The notes beneath the pieces were generated by a model. It made no database searches. It was given only the letters and a program-made list of their open reading frames with translations, and was not told the DNA's origin. A program made the position numbers and the translations under genes. A stretch of DNA of 64,000 nt from Auriscalpium vulgare (lineage: Eukaryota; Basidiomycota; Agaricomycetes; Russulales; Auriscalpiaceae), in contig JAHBBC010000023.1 of NCBI GenBank assembly GCA_019915015.1, positions 620,001 to 684,000 on the forward strand, in the 5' to 3' direction. This document shows positions 44,492 to 56,399 of this stretch, piece by piece. Within the stretch, counting starts at the first letter, position 1. Every line of letters starts with the position of its first letter.

Positions 44492-45325
44492 CTACAGCAC
44501 GAGCACCCCCGCCAGGCTAATTGCCACACCCAGCACGCCAACGGCCAACGCACCCGCGCCACGCGCTGACGCGCCGCCCGTGAAGCCAGCCCCGATCCAC
44601 GAGCCGCTCGTGCTCGCAGGCACTTTCACCGTGACGCCAGACGACGTAGACCAGGTGCCGCGGGCGACGCGATCGGAGCACCTGCGGGGATGGAACTCGC
44701 TGTCGCCAGGGGGAAGACGGAGGAGGGCGGGGTGGCGGTCGCGTCTGCGGCGGTGCCAGTACCAAAGGGGACGATGGACTATGAGGGTCACGATGAGCAA
44801 GCGTCGTGTCGGTGGGCTGCGAGGGATGTGACGCACCATCGGCCCGCTGACGGGGAGCTCGCCTTGGGCACAAAAATCCTGTGTATACGCTGCGCTCGAT
44901 TGATTATGAGCAGACGTCGCAGAAAGCAAGTAGAAAGCAAGGGCCCGGTGCACGCACCGTCAAGCGCGGCGTTCTCCTCCGCAGAGTCGGACCCGTAGGC
45001 GCACCCGTAGCAGCTCTTCAACCCGGCCAAGGTCGAAGCACTGCAGACGCACGCCACAGTGCCTTCACATGCCTGTATTCAGCGCGTTAACATCTGGCTG
45101 CGCTCGTAGCGGCGTAGGAGTGCATACGTCGATCGCGTTGAGAGCGGTCTCGCAAACTGATTGGCACTGCGCGAGGAAACCGGCAGTGCTCGGGTCGAAC
45201 TGGCGCCCCTCCAATGAGCGCGCAGAGAGCGGGGAAAGCAGAGCGGGAAGAGGAAGGGGGTTCGGAGACGCTATCGTCAGGACGGGAAAGACAGTGAATG
45301 AGAGCAGGACGATGAAGGACGCCAT
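44492..45325 (-). pseudogene. Secreted Cys-rich GPI-anchored protein, copy 1 (frameshift near C-terminus)
   Basis: Reverse exons 45325-45128, 45072-44958, 44889-44837, 44778 onward. A signal peptide (MASFIVLLSFTVFPVLTIAS) is followed by a Cys domain (CQSVCETALNAID, ACEGTVACVCSAS, KSCYGCAYG, TQDFCAQGELP), a Ser/Thr/Pro/Ala spacer, and coding for a GPI-attachment tail (GAGALAVGVLGVAISLAGVL) ending at 44492. One base is missing at about 44652-44660 relative to copy 2 (55178-56014), so the frame ends at TGA 44626 and loses the GPI signal. As read, the product would be secreted rather than anchored. Surface proteins of this design are common in basidiomycetes; role unknown. Confidence 0.65.
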
Positions 45326-45389
45326 GGCAGAGAATTTGGAAAGGAAGATTACTTTGGGGCAGAAGCAGTTTTGCTCTTATAGACTGACC

Positions 45390-45860
45390 GTACTGATTCA
45401 TCATCCAGAAATACTCTGTCGTGAGGCATGCGGACAGAGAGCGCGCTGCAGTGATGGACGTCCTGAGAAGAAGAGATTCAGAGGTGTTCTCGACTGTCGC
45501 CCAGGTAAGCCACGGCGGTGATACCTGCACGGCAGAGGAACAACGAAAATGTAGCAAAAGGAAACAAAAGGGATGCAGCAGACGACAAGGCCCCATTCAG
45601 AGGAACATCACCAGTGAGCCGCACCTTAAATGCCAGGATGAGTGGTTGATGGACAGCTGAGGCAATAGAAACACTGGCAGATCCACAGGCGATCAATCGA
45701 TCAAGCCCACAATCACCGCACACCCTGTCAAGGGCTGACAGCCTACTAAGTCGCCTTATTGGCAGCTGCGAAATCAGCCATGTGAGAAGGACCTCGACAT
45801 GGTCTCGGTCCATGGGCGGCAAGGGGAAAATCTGAGCAAAATCTGAGCTTTCTTGCACTC
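45390..45860. other. Upstream region duplicated with 56050-56400
   Basis: Parts of 45410-45740 match 56070-56390 (cores GACTGACCG, ACTCTGTC..TGAGGC, GCAAAAGGAAACAAAAG-like, and CACCCTGTCAGGGGCTGACAG). The whole gene-plus-promoter block of the secreted protein was therefore duplicated. No gene of its own. Confidence 0.6.
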
Positions 45861-46436
45861 GTACGCAGATGAAATTGGCGTGATTACGGTGGTGCGGAGA
45901 AAAGAGATAAGTCCATCGGCAAAAGTGAGAAAAAATTATAGCGATTATAAGCGATTATGATGCTTCTCTCCCCGTCATAATTATGGGGCATTTCGCAATC
46001 TACGTAGGTGATATGTCCTGAAAGTTATCACGAACATGCGGGAGGTCCAGCTTAGTAGATTAGTGAGGATATCCTGTTGTATAACCTAAATAAGGCAGCT
46101 ACAGGCTGGATATCATGCCTGGGAGAGCTTTGTGATAACCGGTTATAATGATCCTAATAATTCTCTGATTTTGCTGATGTCGGCCACGGGGGCATGGGGG
46201 CATGCTAGATCCAATGAACGTGCTGAAAAGCACAATATGACTACGGATCAGTATTGATGCACACGAGTAAGTGCGAGCACCGACTCACCCTGAACATATC
46301 TGGGGATGCTGGAGGAAATCCAAGAGCCTGTGCGTTCGGCTCTGATAAACCCTCCTTCCATACTCCGTGGGACGTCGTGGATGTGCTATGCTTATTTGTG
46401 ACGATAAGAAGGACTGGAACCGCAAGTCATTTGAAT
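45861..46436. other. AT-rich intergenic region
   Basis: No gene seen. Contains GCGATTATAAGCGATTAT, a short tandem repeat at 45940-45957. Confidence 0.4.
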
Positions 46437-48290
46437 TCAGAAATCAATCGGAGCTACATCTGCGACTGCATCCGTCGGGAATTCGTCACCGGGAAATAAG
46501 CGGAACTCCACAGCATCCATAATAGCTTCGTCCTCAGCTGTCGACGGTACCAACGTCTGCGCGCGGTCTATAGACGACTGGACACAGACAGTCATGAACT
46601 CTGCGAGAGATCCAAGAGCACCTCGTGTCCGGGCCTGGGGGAACATCAGAATTTGAATGACACAGCAAATCCAGGGCAAATATCTGAATGCTCACCTCCG
46701 TGAGTACCTCGAAATATTGTTCTTTCATGTGAGCCGGAACAGATAGCGGCGGAAACCCGGCCATGGTAAGCGGTATAGACGCCAGCAGTCGCGCAACCCT
46801 TCCATTTCCATCCTGTTATATTCGGATCAGCCAAATCACGGTGAAGAGCGCCAAATGTGAGAACCTCGAATGGATGGCAGACAATGAATTCAGTATGAAT
46901 CCAGCTAGCTATCAGGAACGGTTTGTCGGCATGATCTATCAATAAACGCTATGCTGACCTCAGTGAAGTGACTAGGGAACAGCGACTAAGTCTCACCTCG
47001 AGGTGCAGCAAGATCCCGTTGAGCTGCTCGGCGACCTTGTCAAATGGACAGAATTGGACGAGGGTTCTAGGTTTCTTCCGGATGGCAACATTGGTCTTTG
47101 TACTGGAGCGCAGAACGCCGGGGGCAATGTACTGGTTCAGCTCGCCAGTGAGGCTTACAGAAACATGGCAAGACTTGAGGAGAAGAGTGTGAAGCTGGCA
47201 TAGCCACGGCGTATCGATGCGTATTGGACGCGATCCCGATACCATGTACACCATGCGTAATGCCTCAAAATGTCGTCAGTTCCTCACAGAACATGATCAC
47301 AGCAGAAAACGGACCTCGTGCGTGTCCCGTAGGACATCGATTACCTCTCGTCTGTCACCCATTCGGCTTCCCAGGGAGAAAGACGATATAGCTGAAGCAA
47401 AGAACCCAGTGCGCACCAGGTTCTCGCCCGACTGCAGATACACATTCTCAGTATGACGGACAGCACCGGACAGTTGAAGGCCGACGCACCTGGGAACAGA
47501 TAGAGAAGACACTTTCAAGCAAGTTTGTATCCACACACAATAGTCGGAAATAACGCTGTACAACGGATGTGGGCATGCTGTGCTGCACATTATCCATGCG
47601 CAAGTGGGACCATCTGCCGCGGAGGGAATCCTCTTCTGGTTGACCTGTGACGCCGGCGGAAGTAAAGGGAGTCCAAGACCGCCACTCCTCTTTGTCGGTG
47701 CCAAGGGCCCACATATCAACTGAGACGAGAAGTGTAAGTGGCGATCCCATGCAGAGACGGCGTGACCGACTGTGCTTCTGTTCTCTTTTGAGACATCGAG
47801 ACTGAAAATTGGTCAAGAAGGCGTCGAACACTTGATCAGCACCTAAGCCTATGCAACTTTGAAGCTTCGGCGTTGTCAATTCCGGCTGACTTGCACATCA
47901 TGATACCGATCACTGACCTCTCTGTACAATGCAAGAGCGCCGGTGAATTGACCTCCACAGGCGTAGATATCGCCCACTAGAAGCAGCAAATAGGGACACG
48001 GGAACCGCTGAAGCAGGTTCTCCCAGGTAGAGACGATGTAAGAAGTGTCCCGCTCCGAGCACCAAAGACTAGCCACGTATTCTTCGTAGGCGTCAGGATG
48101 CAGATGAGTCTTGGAAAATGAGCAGCGTTAGAGTGGGTGAGACGTCTGGGGCCAAGATAAGAGTACTACACATGGTCCGTTCGGGGTGTGTTTGGAGAAA
48201 ATGAGGTGCCCGAGGCGAAGATCTGCGATCTCGGTCAGTTTTAGAATCTCACCGGGAACGCGGAAAGAGACGTGTGGCCTCACTGTTGAC
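46437..48290 (-). CDS. Fic-domain protein A (probable AMP transferase)
   Basis: Multi-exon reverse gene. Exons readable from RLGHLIFSKHTPNGPC (about 48205) to TGA 46437; the start codon is unresolved (no ATG in frame before it). The N-terminal part looks TPR-like (TWENLLQRFPCPYLLLLVGD, FTGALALYRE). It is followed by LLCVDTNLLESVF, matching the Fic inhibitory motif (S/T)xxxE(G/N) but with Ser in the last place, then the Fic core. HPFE (46876-46865) is cut by an intron from DGNGRVARLLASIP (46812 on), giving a full HPFx(D/E)GNGRxxR. Fic enzymes transfer AMP from ATP to hydroxyl side chains; the TPR-Fic layout recalls FICD/HYPE. Head-to-head with copy B. Catalytic motif certain; substrate unknown. 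Confidence 0.8.
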
Positions 48291-48354
48291 TATCATCGTC
48301 AAGGTGTTCCGAGACTAAGGTAGATTGGCTTAGTCTGGGCTGAAGGGGGTGGAC

Positions 48355-50351
48355 ATGACTGCATGTGGGCTTGTTCATTCGCACTGGCAGTTCAACTCGC
48401 GTCACGCGCGCGGCGTCACCGGATTGCGTCACCACCGCTCACCGTCGCTGGTCACGGTCACACAAAAGGCTCTTGAAACCTCCGGCGAGTCCCTCAGTTC
48501 TGCTCGACGTCCCGGACCACCATCAGGATGCCTTCCGACTTACACTTTGAGTTGTTTAGGTGCGCTCTATACGACTCAGATGGACCATGTGTAAGTGCTG
48601 TAATCCGTATACCTGAGTCAGTCACTCATCTCATATTATCATCAGGGCCAGTTGCCCGCTTCAATGAGCTACAGTGATCGTCGCGAGTTCAGGTTGTCGA
48701 CCAACCGTGTATAAACCCGTCCCGATGCAGCCCTAAGGATATGGCAAGAAATCCTGAGTTCTGACCGCTCGCCCTTCCTGCTGGTACGGATTGGTGACGC
48801 CTGGGCGCGATTCGGCTATCCCTTCTGGGCGTTAGGCTTCTACGAGCAAGTTAGTGACCTAGTGCCTGGTTTATGCCATTAAATGTGCGGGCAGCGACTC
48901 ACCTTGATCCAGGCTCAGTCACTAATGGGCGTAGGGACTGATCTTGTGTTCGACGATTTTCTCGGACGATTCAGATCGAAGGCCGCCGCCGACGAAAGTA
49001 GCCAGCGTGCGTCTGTCTCCCCGCCACAGGAAATCCCCCGGCATTGATATATCCAAAACAGGGATACTCTGGTGCTCAGGGAAAATATACCGAAGATGGA
49101 AAGCAACATCAAGCTATCCTGTGTCAAATGGGTCCGATTCCGGAGACCCGAGTCTCCGCGAACCCTTGCCGTCCATGCCCGTCGCAAGCGGAAACACGCC
49201 CGGTCTCGTGGCCGAGAGGTATATGGATGCTACCGTCATCTTTGGACACATGACGGACGGCACAATATCACTATCTAACCCTGTGCGTTATCGTCTACCT
49301 CGCTTATTTTCTGACGTTACTGACCATTGCCAGGTTGTGCAAAAACTGTTAACCTATGGTTGCATAGACGACGCCCTAACTCATGTTTTGCCCGACAGCC
49401 AAATCACAGTCGCGGCGGAGATAGTCGATGTGCTCTGGGGCAATAAAGAGGTAACAGCTTACGGACTTTTAGAGTCGCACATCGCTCACGAGTCATAGGC
49501 TGTCTTTCTCGTTCACAGACAAGTACAAAACGGGCTGCCACTTACAGTGAAATTTCTTTGCGACTTACATTCCGCGTTGGCTCGGGATGTGGCGTTCTCC
49601 GGCGCTGGTGGCGCAGACGCAGTTCACAAGGCTGCTCAACGGGATTGCATCGCTGTTCCTGTCGGCGTTACTCGGACGGCTACAAGGACTAACCTAGTAA
49701 ACTCCAATCGCAAGGGAAAAACCCAGCACTGCCCTTTCGAACTCGTAGACTCCGAACTGGAGACGATTCTCTCCACCTATGATGTGAGCAATCGCATCTT
49801 ACAGCGTACCACGTTGCGTTGACTGACAACAACAGCTGAGTGCACAGATGATGTCACCGTTCATAGCTTCCAGCTGGCTTTACGCAATGATCGTGAACTG
49901 TGCGCCTTTCGAAGTATGTCGCTCAGCACGTTGCTCTCTTTCGTTTGTTCTCAAAGCTCTAGACCATGAATAGCGCCGTAGCTCGCTTGGTTGCATCCAT
50001 ACCCCTAATTAGCAACTTTTTACCTCCCTTGTGCATTGTTCCACATCTCCGAAACGACCTTGTCCGAGCTTGCGATGAAGTTGGTCGTCCATATTGCTTC
50101 TTGTCCCTGACCTGTCTGACCACGTCATAGGCAATCGCCAGCGCACGATACGCGTCACTGGCTCGACTGTTCCGCACCAGCTGTATAGACGCACTGAAAG
50201 TTGTCAATCAGCTCCCACCGCCCATATACAACGGCTGGGAATGTTCGTTCTGCATCTAGGCCACCTAATGCATTGACTAATGATGACATTCGAACAGTCG
50301 CCTTCCCGGACTTCCCCCATCCTACCTTCAGCGAACGGTGGTTGATATAGA
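48355..50351 (+). pseudogene. Fic-domain gene B (dead motif, nonsense codon)
   Basis: Near-duplicate of copy C (50713-52655), unit spacing 2358 bp. The TPR-like exon has GTA-TAA (stop 48712-48714) where C reads TTA-TCA. The rest remains readable (LLVRIGDAWARFGYPFWALG, ERYMDATVIFGHMTDGTISL, CIAVPVGVTRTATRTNLV). The Fic motif reads APFE (49903-49914), intron, TMNSAVAR (49973 on): catalytic His to Ala, DGNGR to TMNSA. Intron position inside the motif is conserved. It cannot AMPylate, and as written would be truncated. Confidence 0.8.
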
Positions 50352-50712
50352 AGACGAGCCGCGTTTGCATACATAAACAGCATCCTGAACCCCTTTCGTG
50401 ATCATGGTCGTGGCGTTCTCTTGTCGACGCGCACCCTGCGTAGGTGCTTTAGGTCCTACTGCATTACAACACTGTACTTTCCGCAAGCTTCCCTTCTTTC
50501 CTCGTAGCTTTAATTCTATTTGTTGGTGTTATCGTCCGGACATATCCGGTCGCAGAGAACTAGCTCATTTCTTGACGTCGACGCACATCGGATCTCACTC
50601 ATCCCCTCATTCTGGTCTTCTAGCACTTGCGATTCACCCAATTCCTTTCGATACTGCCATTTTGAGCCGAGACTTGAGGTGGGCTGGGTTAGTCTGGGCT
50701 GAAGGGGTGGAC

Positions 50713-52655
50713 ATGTCTGCATGTGGGCTTCTTGAAGTTGGTCTATCAACTCGCGTCACGCGCGCGGCGTCACTGGTCACGGTCACACAAAAGGCTCTTG
50801 AGACCTCCGGCGACGTCCCTCAGTTCTGCTCGACGTCCCGGACCACCATCAGGATGCCTTCCGACTTACACTTTGAGCTGTTTAGGTGCGCTCTATACGA
50901 CTCAGATGGACCATGTGTAAGTGCTGTAATCCGTATCCTTGAGTCAGTCACTCATCGCATATTATCATCAGGGCCAGTTGCCCGCTTCGATGAGCTCCAG
51001 TGATCGTCGCGAGTTCAGGTTGTCGACCAACCGTTTATCAACCCGTCCCGATGCAGCCCTAAGGATATGGCAAGAAATCCTGAGTTCTGACCGCTCGCCC
51101 TTCCTGCTGGTACGGATTGGTGACGCCTGGGCGCGATTCGGCTATTCCTTCTGGGCGTTAGGCTTCTACGAGCAAGTTAGTGACCTAGTGCCTGGTTTAT
51201 GCCATTGGTTGTGCGCGCAGCGACTCACCTTGATCCAGGCTCAGTCACTAATGGGCGTAGGGACTGATCTTGTGTTCGACGATTTTCTCGGACGATTCAG
51301 ATCGAAGGCCGCCGCCGACGAAAGCAGCCAGCGTTCGTCTGTCTCCCCGCCATAGGAAATCCACTGACACTGATATATTCAAACCAGGGATACTCTGGTG
51401 CTCAGGGAAAATCTACCGAAGATGGAAAGCAACGTCAAACTATCCTGTGTCAAATGGGTCCGATTCCGGAGACCCGAGTCTTCGTGAGCCATTGCCGTCC
51501 GTGTCCCTCGCAAGCGGAAACACGCCCAGTCTTGTTGCCGAGAGGTATATGGATGCTGCTGTCATCTATGGGCACTTGATGGATGGCACAATATCACTGT
51601 CTAGCCCTGTGCGTTGTCTTCTACCTCGCTTACTTTCTAACGTTGCTGACGATTGCCAGACTGTGGAAGACCTGTTAAACTATGGTTGCAGAGAGGATGC
51701 GCTAATTCATGTTTCACCCGACAGCCAAATTATGGACCGGGCGGAGATAGTTGACGTGCTGTGGGGCAACAAAGAGGTAACAGCTCTACAGACTTCCGAG
51801 TTGCACATAGCTCACAAGTTCTAGGCTCTCTTCCTCCTTCACCGACAAATACAAGATGGGCGGCCACTTTCAATGAAATTTCTCTGCGAATTACATTCCG
51901 TACTGGCACGGGATGTGGCGTTCTCTGGTTCCGGCGGCAAGGCTGCTCAACGGAATTGTATCGCTGTCCCTGTCGGCGTCACTCGAACTGCTACAAGGAC
52001 TAACCTGGTAATCTCTAATCGCAAGGGAAAAACTCAGCACTGCCCTTTCAAACTCGTAGACTCCGAACTCGAAACGATTCTTTCCACCTATGAAGTAAGC
52101 AATCACATCTCACTGTGATCACGTTGACTGACAACAACAGGTGAGCGCGCCGTCGGTGTCACCAGTCATAGCGTCCAGCTGGCTTTACGTGATGCTCGTG
52201 AACTGTGCGCCTTTCGAAGTATGTCACGCAGTATTGTTCTTTTGTTTTTGTTTTCTCAAAGCACTAGACCATGAACGGCGCCGTAGCTCGATTGGTTGCC
52301 TCCGTACCTCTTATCCGAAATCGTCTGCCCCCCTTGTGCATCGCTCCGCAGCTCCGTGGCGACCTTGTTCAGGCTTACGATGAAGTGCGTCTTCTACGTT
52401 GCTGCTCTTCCACTAACTCGTGTGACCGTTTCTCAGGCAATTTCCAGCGGTCGATACGCGTCGCTGGCGCTATTCTTCCGCACCAGCTGTATCGCCTCGC
52501 TCAATGTTGTCGCTAAGCTCGCAGCGCCCGTGTACAATAGCTGGGAATGTTCGTTATGCATCTACACCGCTTCGGCCATCACTAAAGATGACATTCGAAC
52601 AGTTGACTTCCCGGACTTCCGCCATCCTACTTTCCGCGAAAGATGGTTGATATAG
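50713..52655 (+). CDS. Fic-domain protein C (catalytically dead paralog)
   Basis: About nine exons, open throughout. The TPR-like piece (RIWQEILSSDRSPFLLVRIG, WALGFYEQ) leads to VFDDFLGRFRSKAAADE, ERYMDAAVIYGHLMDGTISL, CIAVPVGVTRTATRTNLV, the Fic segment and a tail ending DFRHPTFRERWLI (TAG 52653-52655). The motif reads APFE (52207-52218), intron, TMNGAVARLVASVPL (52268 on): His, Asp, first Gly and Arg are all replaced. The position homologous to D's start (CCATCATGAC) reads CCATTTTGAG at 50661-50670, so the ancestral ATG is lost; ATG 50713 may substitute. Potential pseudoenzyme, or a gene at the start of decay. Confidence 0.7.
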
Positions 52656-53005
52656 AAGAACATAAACAGCGTCCTGAACCCCTTGTGATCGATTGATCGT
52701 TGTTTACCCATACCCTGCGTAGGTGCCTTAGCTTTTGTTCCTACTGTAACATAATCGGATTGGATCTTCTTTCATGCCCTTGTACTTTCCGCGAGCTTCG
52801 TTCTCATGCCCTTCTTCTCTCCTTTCCTCTCCGCGTAGGTTTGATTCTCGTCAATGTGTCGGTGTTCTTGTTGAACAGATCCGGTCGATTTCTGTCGCAT
52901 ACTTAAGGTGGGACTCGCTCACTTCTTGACGTACAACCGTTCTTCGCCTCATTCCAAAAATTCCTCACGCTCGCGATTCACCAGACTCCTTTTGATACTG
53001 CCATC

Positions 53006-54769
53006 ATGACCCTTCCTGTAGTGGGCCACATAGAGCTCTTTCGTCCGGACGATCGACCATCATTGGGGCTTGAGCTCGATGTGAGTGGCGCCAGTCTACC
53101 AGGAGTACATGTGCTTATAGACTCGTGCTTGACTACATAAAGATTTGACACTCCTGGACTCTCCCAGGACGAGGCGACGAAACTATATGAGACCTTTCAG
53201 AAGGCAGGAGAACCCTACCCTGCTGCATTGATCGCCGGGCGTCTGTGGGAAGACATCCTTGAACGTGCTCCTCTTCCGTTTCTCATGTTGCGTGTTGCCG
53301 ACATGCGCAATGTCCTGAACAGCAAGGCGACAGCGCTGAAGCTGTATCGTGAGGTAAATCTGGAGCTGTCAATCAATGTAAGACACCACTCACCGCATCA
53401 GGTCGAGCAAGGCCTCCGGATGCCCCTCCCTCATTTTAGCAATTGGATTCAAGATTTCATAGAGGAGAAAGTCGACCCCATGACCAAGAAATATCGTACG
53501 TGAATGAATGTTTGCGATGGCATTGTGTGCAATTAAGCAACTATTCCGGCGGGTGATTTTTGGGCTGACCGTCATGATGTTCCTGTGGGACAGCGATGGA
53601 GGACGACGGTTCAAGCACCATTGCCCTATGTTCTCATGGACTCAAAAAGGCTCTCAAAGACTTAAGGGTCAAATGGAGTGGCAATATGAAGACATCGAAA
53701 CAGTTTGCCGAGGCATTTTTTAACCTTCACTGCGTCGAGACGAACGTCCTTGAAGGGACTTTCTGGATAGATGCATCAGTAAGTGTTCAATTAGCGTTCA
53801 TTCTTCGTCTCCGAAGTAACTCGTCGCATGTGTCGTGTGACAGGACAGTACTCGCTTGATCAACGTCGGCTTCTTCCGACAGCAATCAGCGGAAATCCTC
53901 CCCGCGCGACTTGACGGTGCTAATAACGTAGGCCAAGTTAAAGATAGAGGCGAGGTCCTTGAGATCCTGAGAGACACATATCGTGTGAGTCCGCAAATCC
54001 GCAGTAACTTGTTTGTCGGTCTCATTGTTTCCCGCTCACAGGCACTAGAAATCGTATTTCAGCTGCTTGCGGAAGATGAGATGAAGCTCGACGTTGATGT
54101 CCTTTGCAGAATGCATCGGGTCCTCATGAAATCTTCACGTCTCCAGCTCTTCATGGTGAGGGGTAATCAACACCTGAAATACACTAATATCGGCGTCACG
54201 CGCCAAACCACTTGTACCAATGTCACCATTGAAGCCGGCAAGAACACTCTGAGACCGATTCGGGTACAGTTCTGTCCGTTCGAACAAGTGGACGCAGAGC
54301 TCAAGAGCCTCTGTGAACGGATCTTGGTTCGTCGTCATCTCCCGACTAGGATTGCCTACTCACGTCACGCTTTTAGACCGAGCTTTCAAATAAGCACGAC
54401 CCCTTCTGTCTTGCTGCTTGGATCAGTGACATGTTCATCTCCATCCATCCTTTTGAGGTGAGCATCTATTTCGTCGATGCCCAGTCGTATTAAGTCATTG
54501 TGTAGGACGGGAATGGCCGTTTGTCTAGGATCATAGCCTCAATCCCCCTGATCAAAGCTGGCTATCCGCCGTTGTGCATACCCTCGACCCAGAAGGCAAC
54601 GTACAACGGTCTTCTAAACACCGTAAGTAAAGTTTCATCGAACACGTGAAATGGTTTTCTGATGGCTCCAAAGGTGCGAGCCGACCGCAATGGTGACTAT
54701 GAGTTACTCGCCAAATGTCTTTTAGAGGCCACCACCAAGTCATTTGACGACTTGATCGCCAAGACTTGA
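53006..54769 (+). CDS. Fic-domain protein D (canonical AMP transferase motif)
   Basis: ATG 53006 (MTLPVVGHIELFRPDDRP). The TPR-like region (GRLWEDILERAPLPFLMLRV, ATALKLYRE) is followed by VETNVLEGTF (about 53737-53763), a perfect (S/T)xxxE(G/N) inhibitory motif. Then come LCRMHRVLMKSSRLQLFM, the RGNQ..YTNIGVTRQTTCTNV flap-like segment, and HPFE (54446-54457), intron 54458-54505, DGNGRLSRIIASIPLIKAGY (54506 on). The last exon has ADRNGDYELLAKCL and stops at 54769. All Fic residues (His, Asp, GNGR, second Arg) are present. The junction of exon 1 and exon 2 (about 53079-53140) does not keep frame with the sites I can see. Expected to be an autoinhibited AMPylase, comparable to FICD. Confidence 0.82.
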
Positions 54770-55177
54770 TGCACGGATAAGATATGTTGATTACGGAGAA
54801 TACATAGCTACAAGTTACGACTCGCAACGGCTGAATACAGAGTCTAAATGGGTTGAGTCATGTCGGCGCACACTGGCAGGCTCCAGGCGATTCCAATCAA
54901 TCAACCCTTGGTCTTGATCCTGATTGAATGGCAACAAAGGGCGGGTGGCGGTCACGTCCGCTGCATTAAAGGTGGATGACTCTGGCTCGTGAGGAGTAAG
55001 CTGGTGCCGTGCAGGCGATCAGAACCTATGCCAGTGCGTTCAAAACCAGACAATTGAATCAGCTTGTATTTTATTCGAACAGTGACTGACCTACGAGGCG
55101 ATGCTAAGTACCGATAAATCTGCCCAGCCAAAATTGGCATGGAATGAAGATCAAACCATCGAACTCTCATCGACGGT
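54770..55177. other. Intergenic region
   Basis: Spacer between Fic D and the reverse secreted-protein copy. No gene seen. Confidence 0.45.
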
Positions 55178-56014
55178 CTACAGCACGAGCACACCCGCCA
55201 GGCTGATTGCCACACCCAGCACACCAACGGCCAACGCACCCGCGCCACACGCTGACGCGCCGCCCGTGAAGCCAGAACCGAGCCCGGAGCCGCCTGTGCT
55301 TGCAGGCACACTCACCGTGACGCCAGACGACTTGGCACCAGGCGCCACGGGCGACGCGACCGGAGCAGGGATCCCTGTCGGCGCGGCGGGGGTCGAATTC
55401 GCTGTCACCGGGGGCAAGGCGACGGAGAGCGGGGTGGCGGTCTCGACTGCGGGGTGGCCGGTGTCTGCGGGGATGCCGCCGGCCTAAGAGGGGTGACGTT
55501 GTGTGAGCAGGTGTCGTGTCTGTGTGTTGTGGGGATGTCACGCACCGTCTTCCCGCTGACGGGGAGCCCGGCTTGGGCGCATTCCTGTGTGAAGTCTGCG
55601 CGCGAATGAGGATGAGTACGGAATATCGCGTAACGCGTGGGGCACGCACCGTCGAGGACGTTCTGGCCATCTTGGCCTTGAGCAGGGTCGAGTCCGACGA
55701 GGCAGCCGACGCAGCTCGTCAGGTCGTCAGCGTTCGAAGCACTGCAGGTGCACGTCGCAGTGGTACACGCCTGCAACCAGCGCGTTGGCATCTGGCTGCG
55801 GCCCTCGGAGGGGCGGAGGAGTACATACGCTGACCGTGATGACGCAAGCTGATTGGCACTGCGTGAGGATACTTAGTGCTCAGGTCGAACTGGCGCCTCT
55901 CCAGTGCGCGCGCAAAAAGCGGGGACGAGCGGGAAAAGGAAGGGGGTTCGGAGAGGCTCAGAGTTACAGGACGGGAAAGACAGCGAATGAGAGCAGGACG
56001 ATGGTGAACACCAT
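55178..56014 (-). pseudogene. Secreted Cys-rich GPI-anchored protein, copy 2 (broken first exon)
   Basis: Paralog of 44492-45325 with the same introns. ATG 56014 gives a hydrophobic signal-like stretch (MVFTIVLLSFAVFPVL) that hits TAA (55974-55976) where copy 1 continues, and more indels follow in exon 1. The later exons are intact: ACTTATCTCSASNADDLTSC, DFTQECAQAGLPVSGKT, a Pro/Ala/Thr spacer (VTANSTPAAPTGIPAP), and the GPI tail GAGALAVGVLGVAISLAGVL to 55178. The damage is complementary to that in copy 1. Confidence 0.7.
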
Positions 56015-56399
56015 AGCGGATGACTGGTTTGGGGCAGAGCCTGCTGTCTTCTTATATGGCTGACCGCGCTGATCCATCCCCAGCGAGTACTCTGTCATGA
56101 GGCGCCGCGTGCGGACAGATGGGCGCTGTATTGATGGACGTCTTGAATGACACACTGATGTTAAGTGCACGGATGAGAGACGTCGGGAATGCAGCAAAAA
56201 GAAGAAACAAAAAGAAATGGCAGCAGACGGCGAGGCCCCATGGGCCAGAGGAACAACACCCTGAGTGAGCCCAGACTGACCCTCGTTTGTAAGGCCGGCA
56301 TGAGTGGTACAGACTGGCATCGGAGCGACCAACAGGCGACCAAGCCCACAACTCACAGGGTCGCACACCCTGTCAGGGGCTGACAGATGGAACCCTGCG

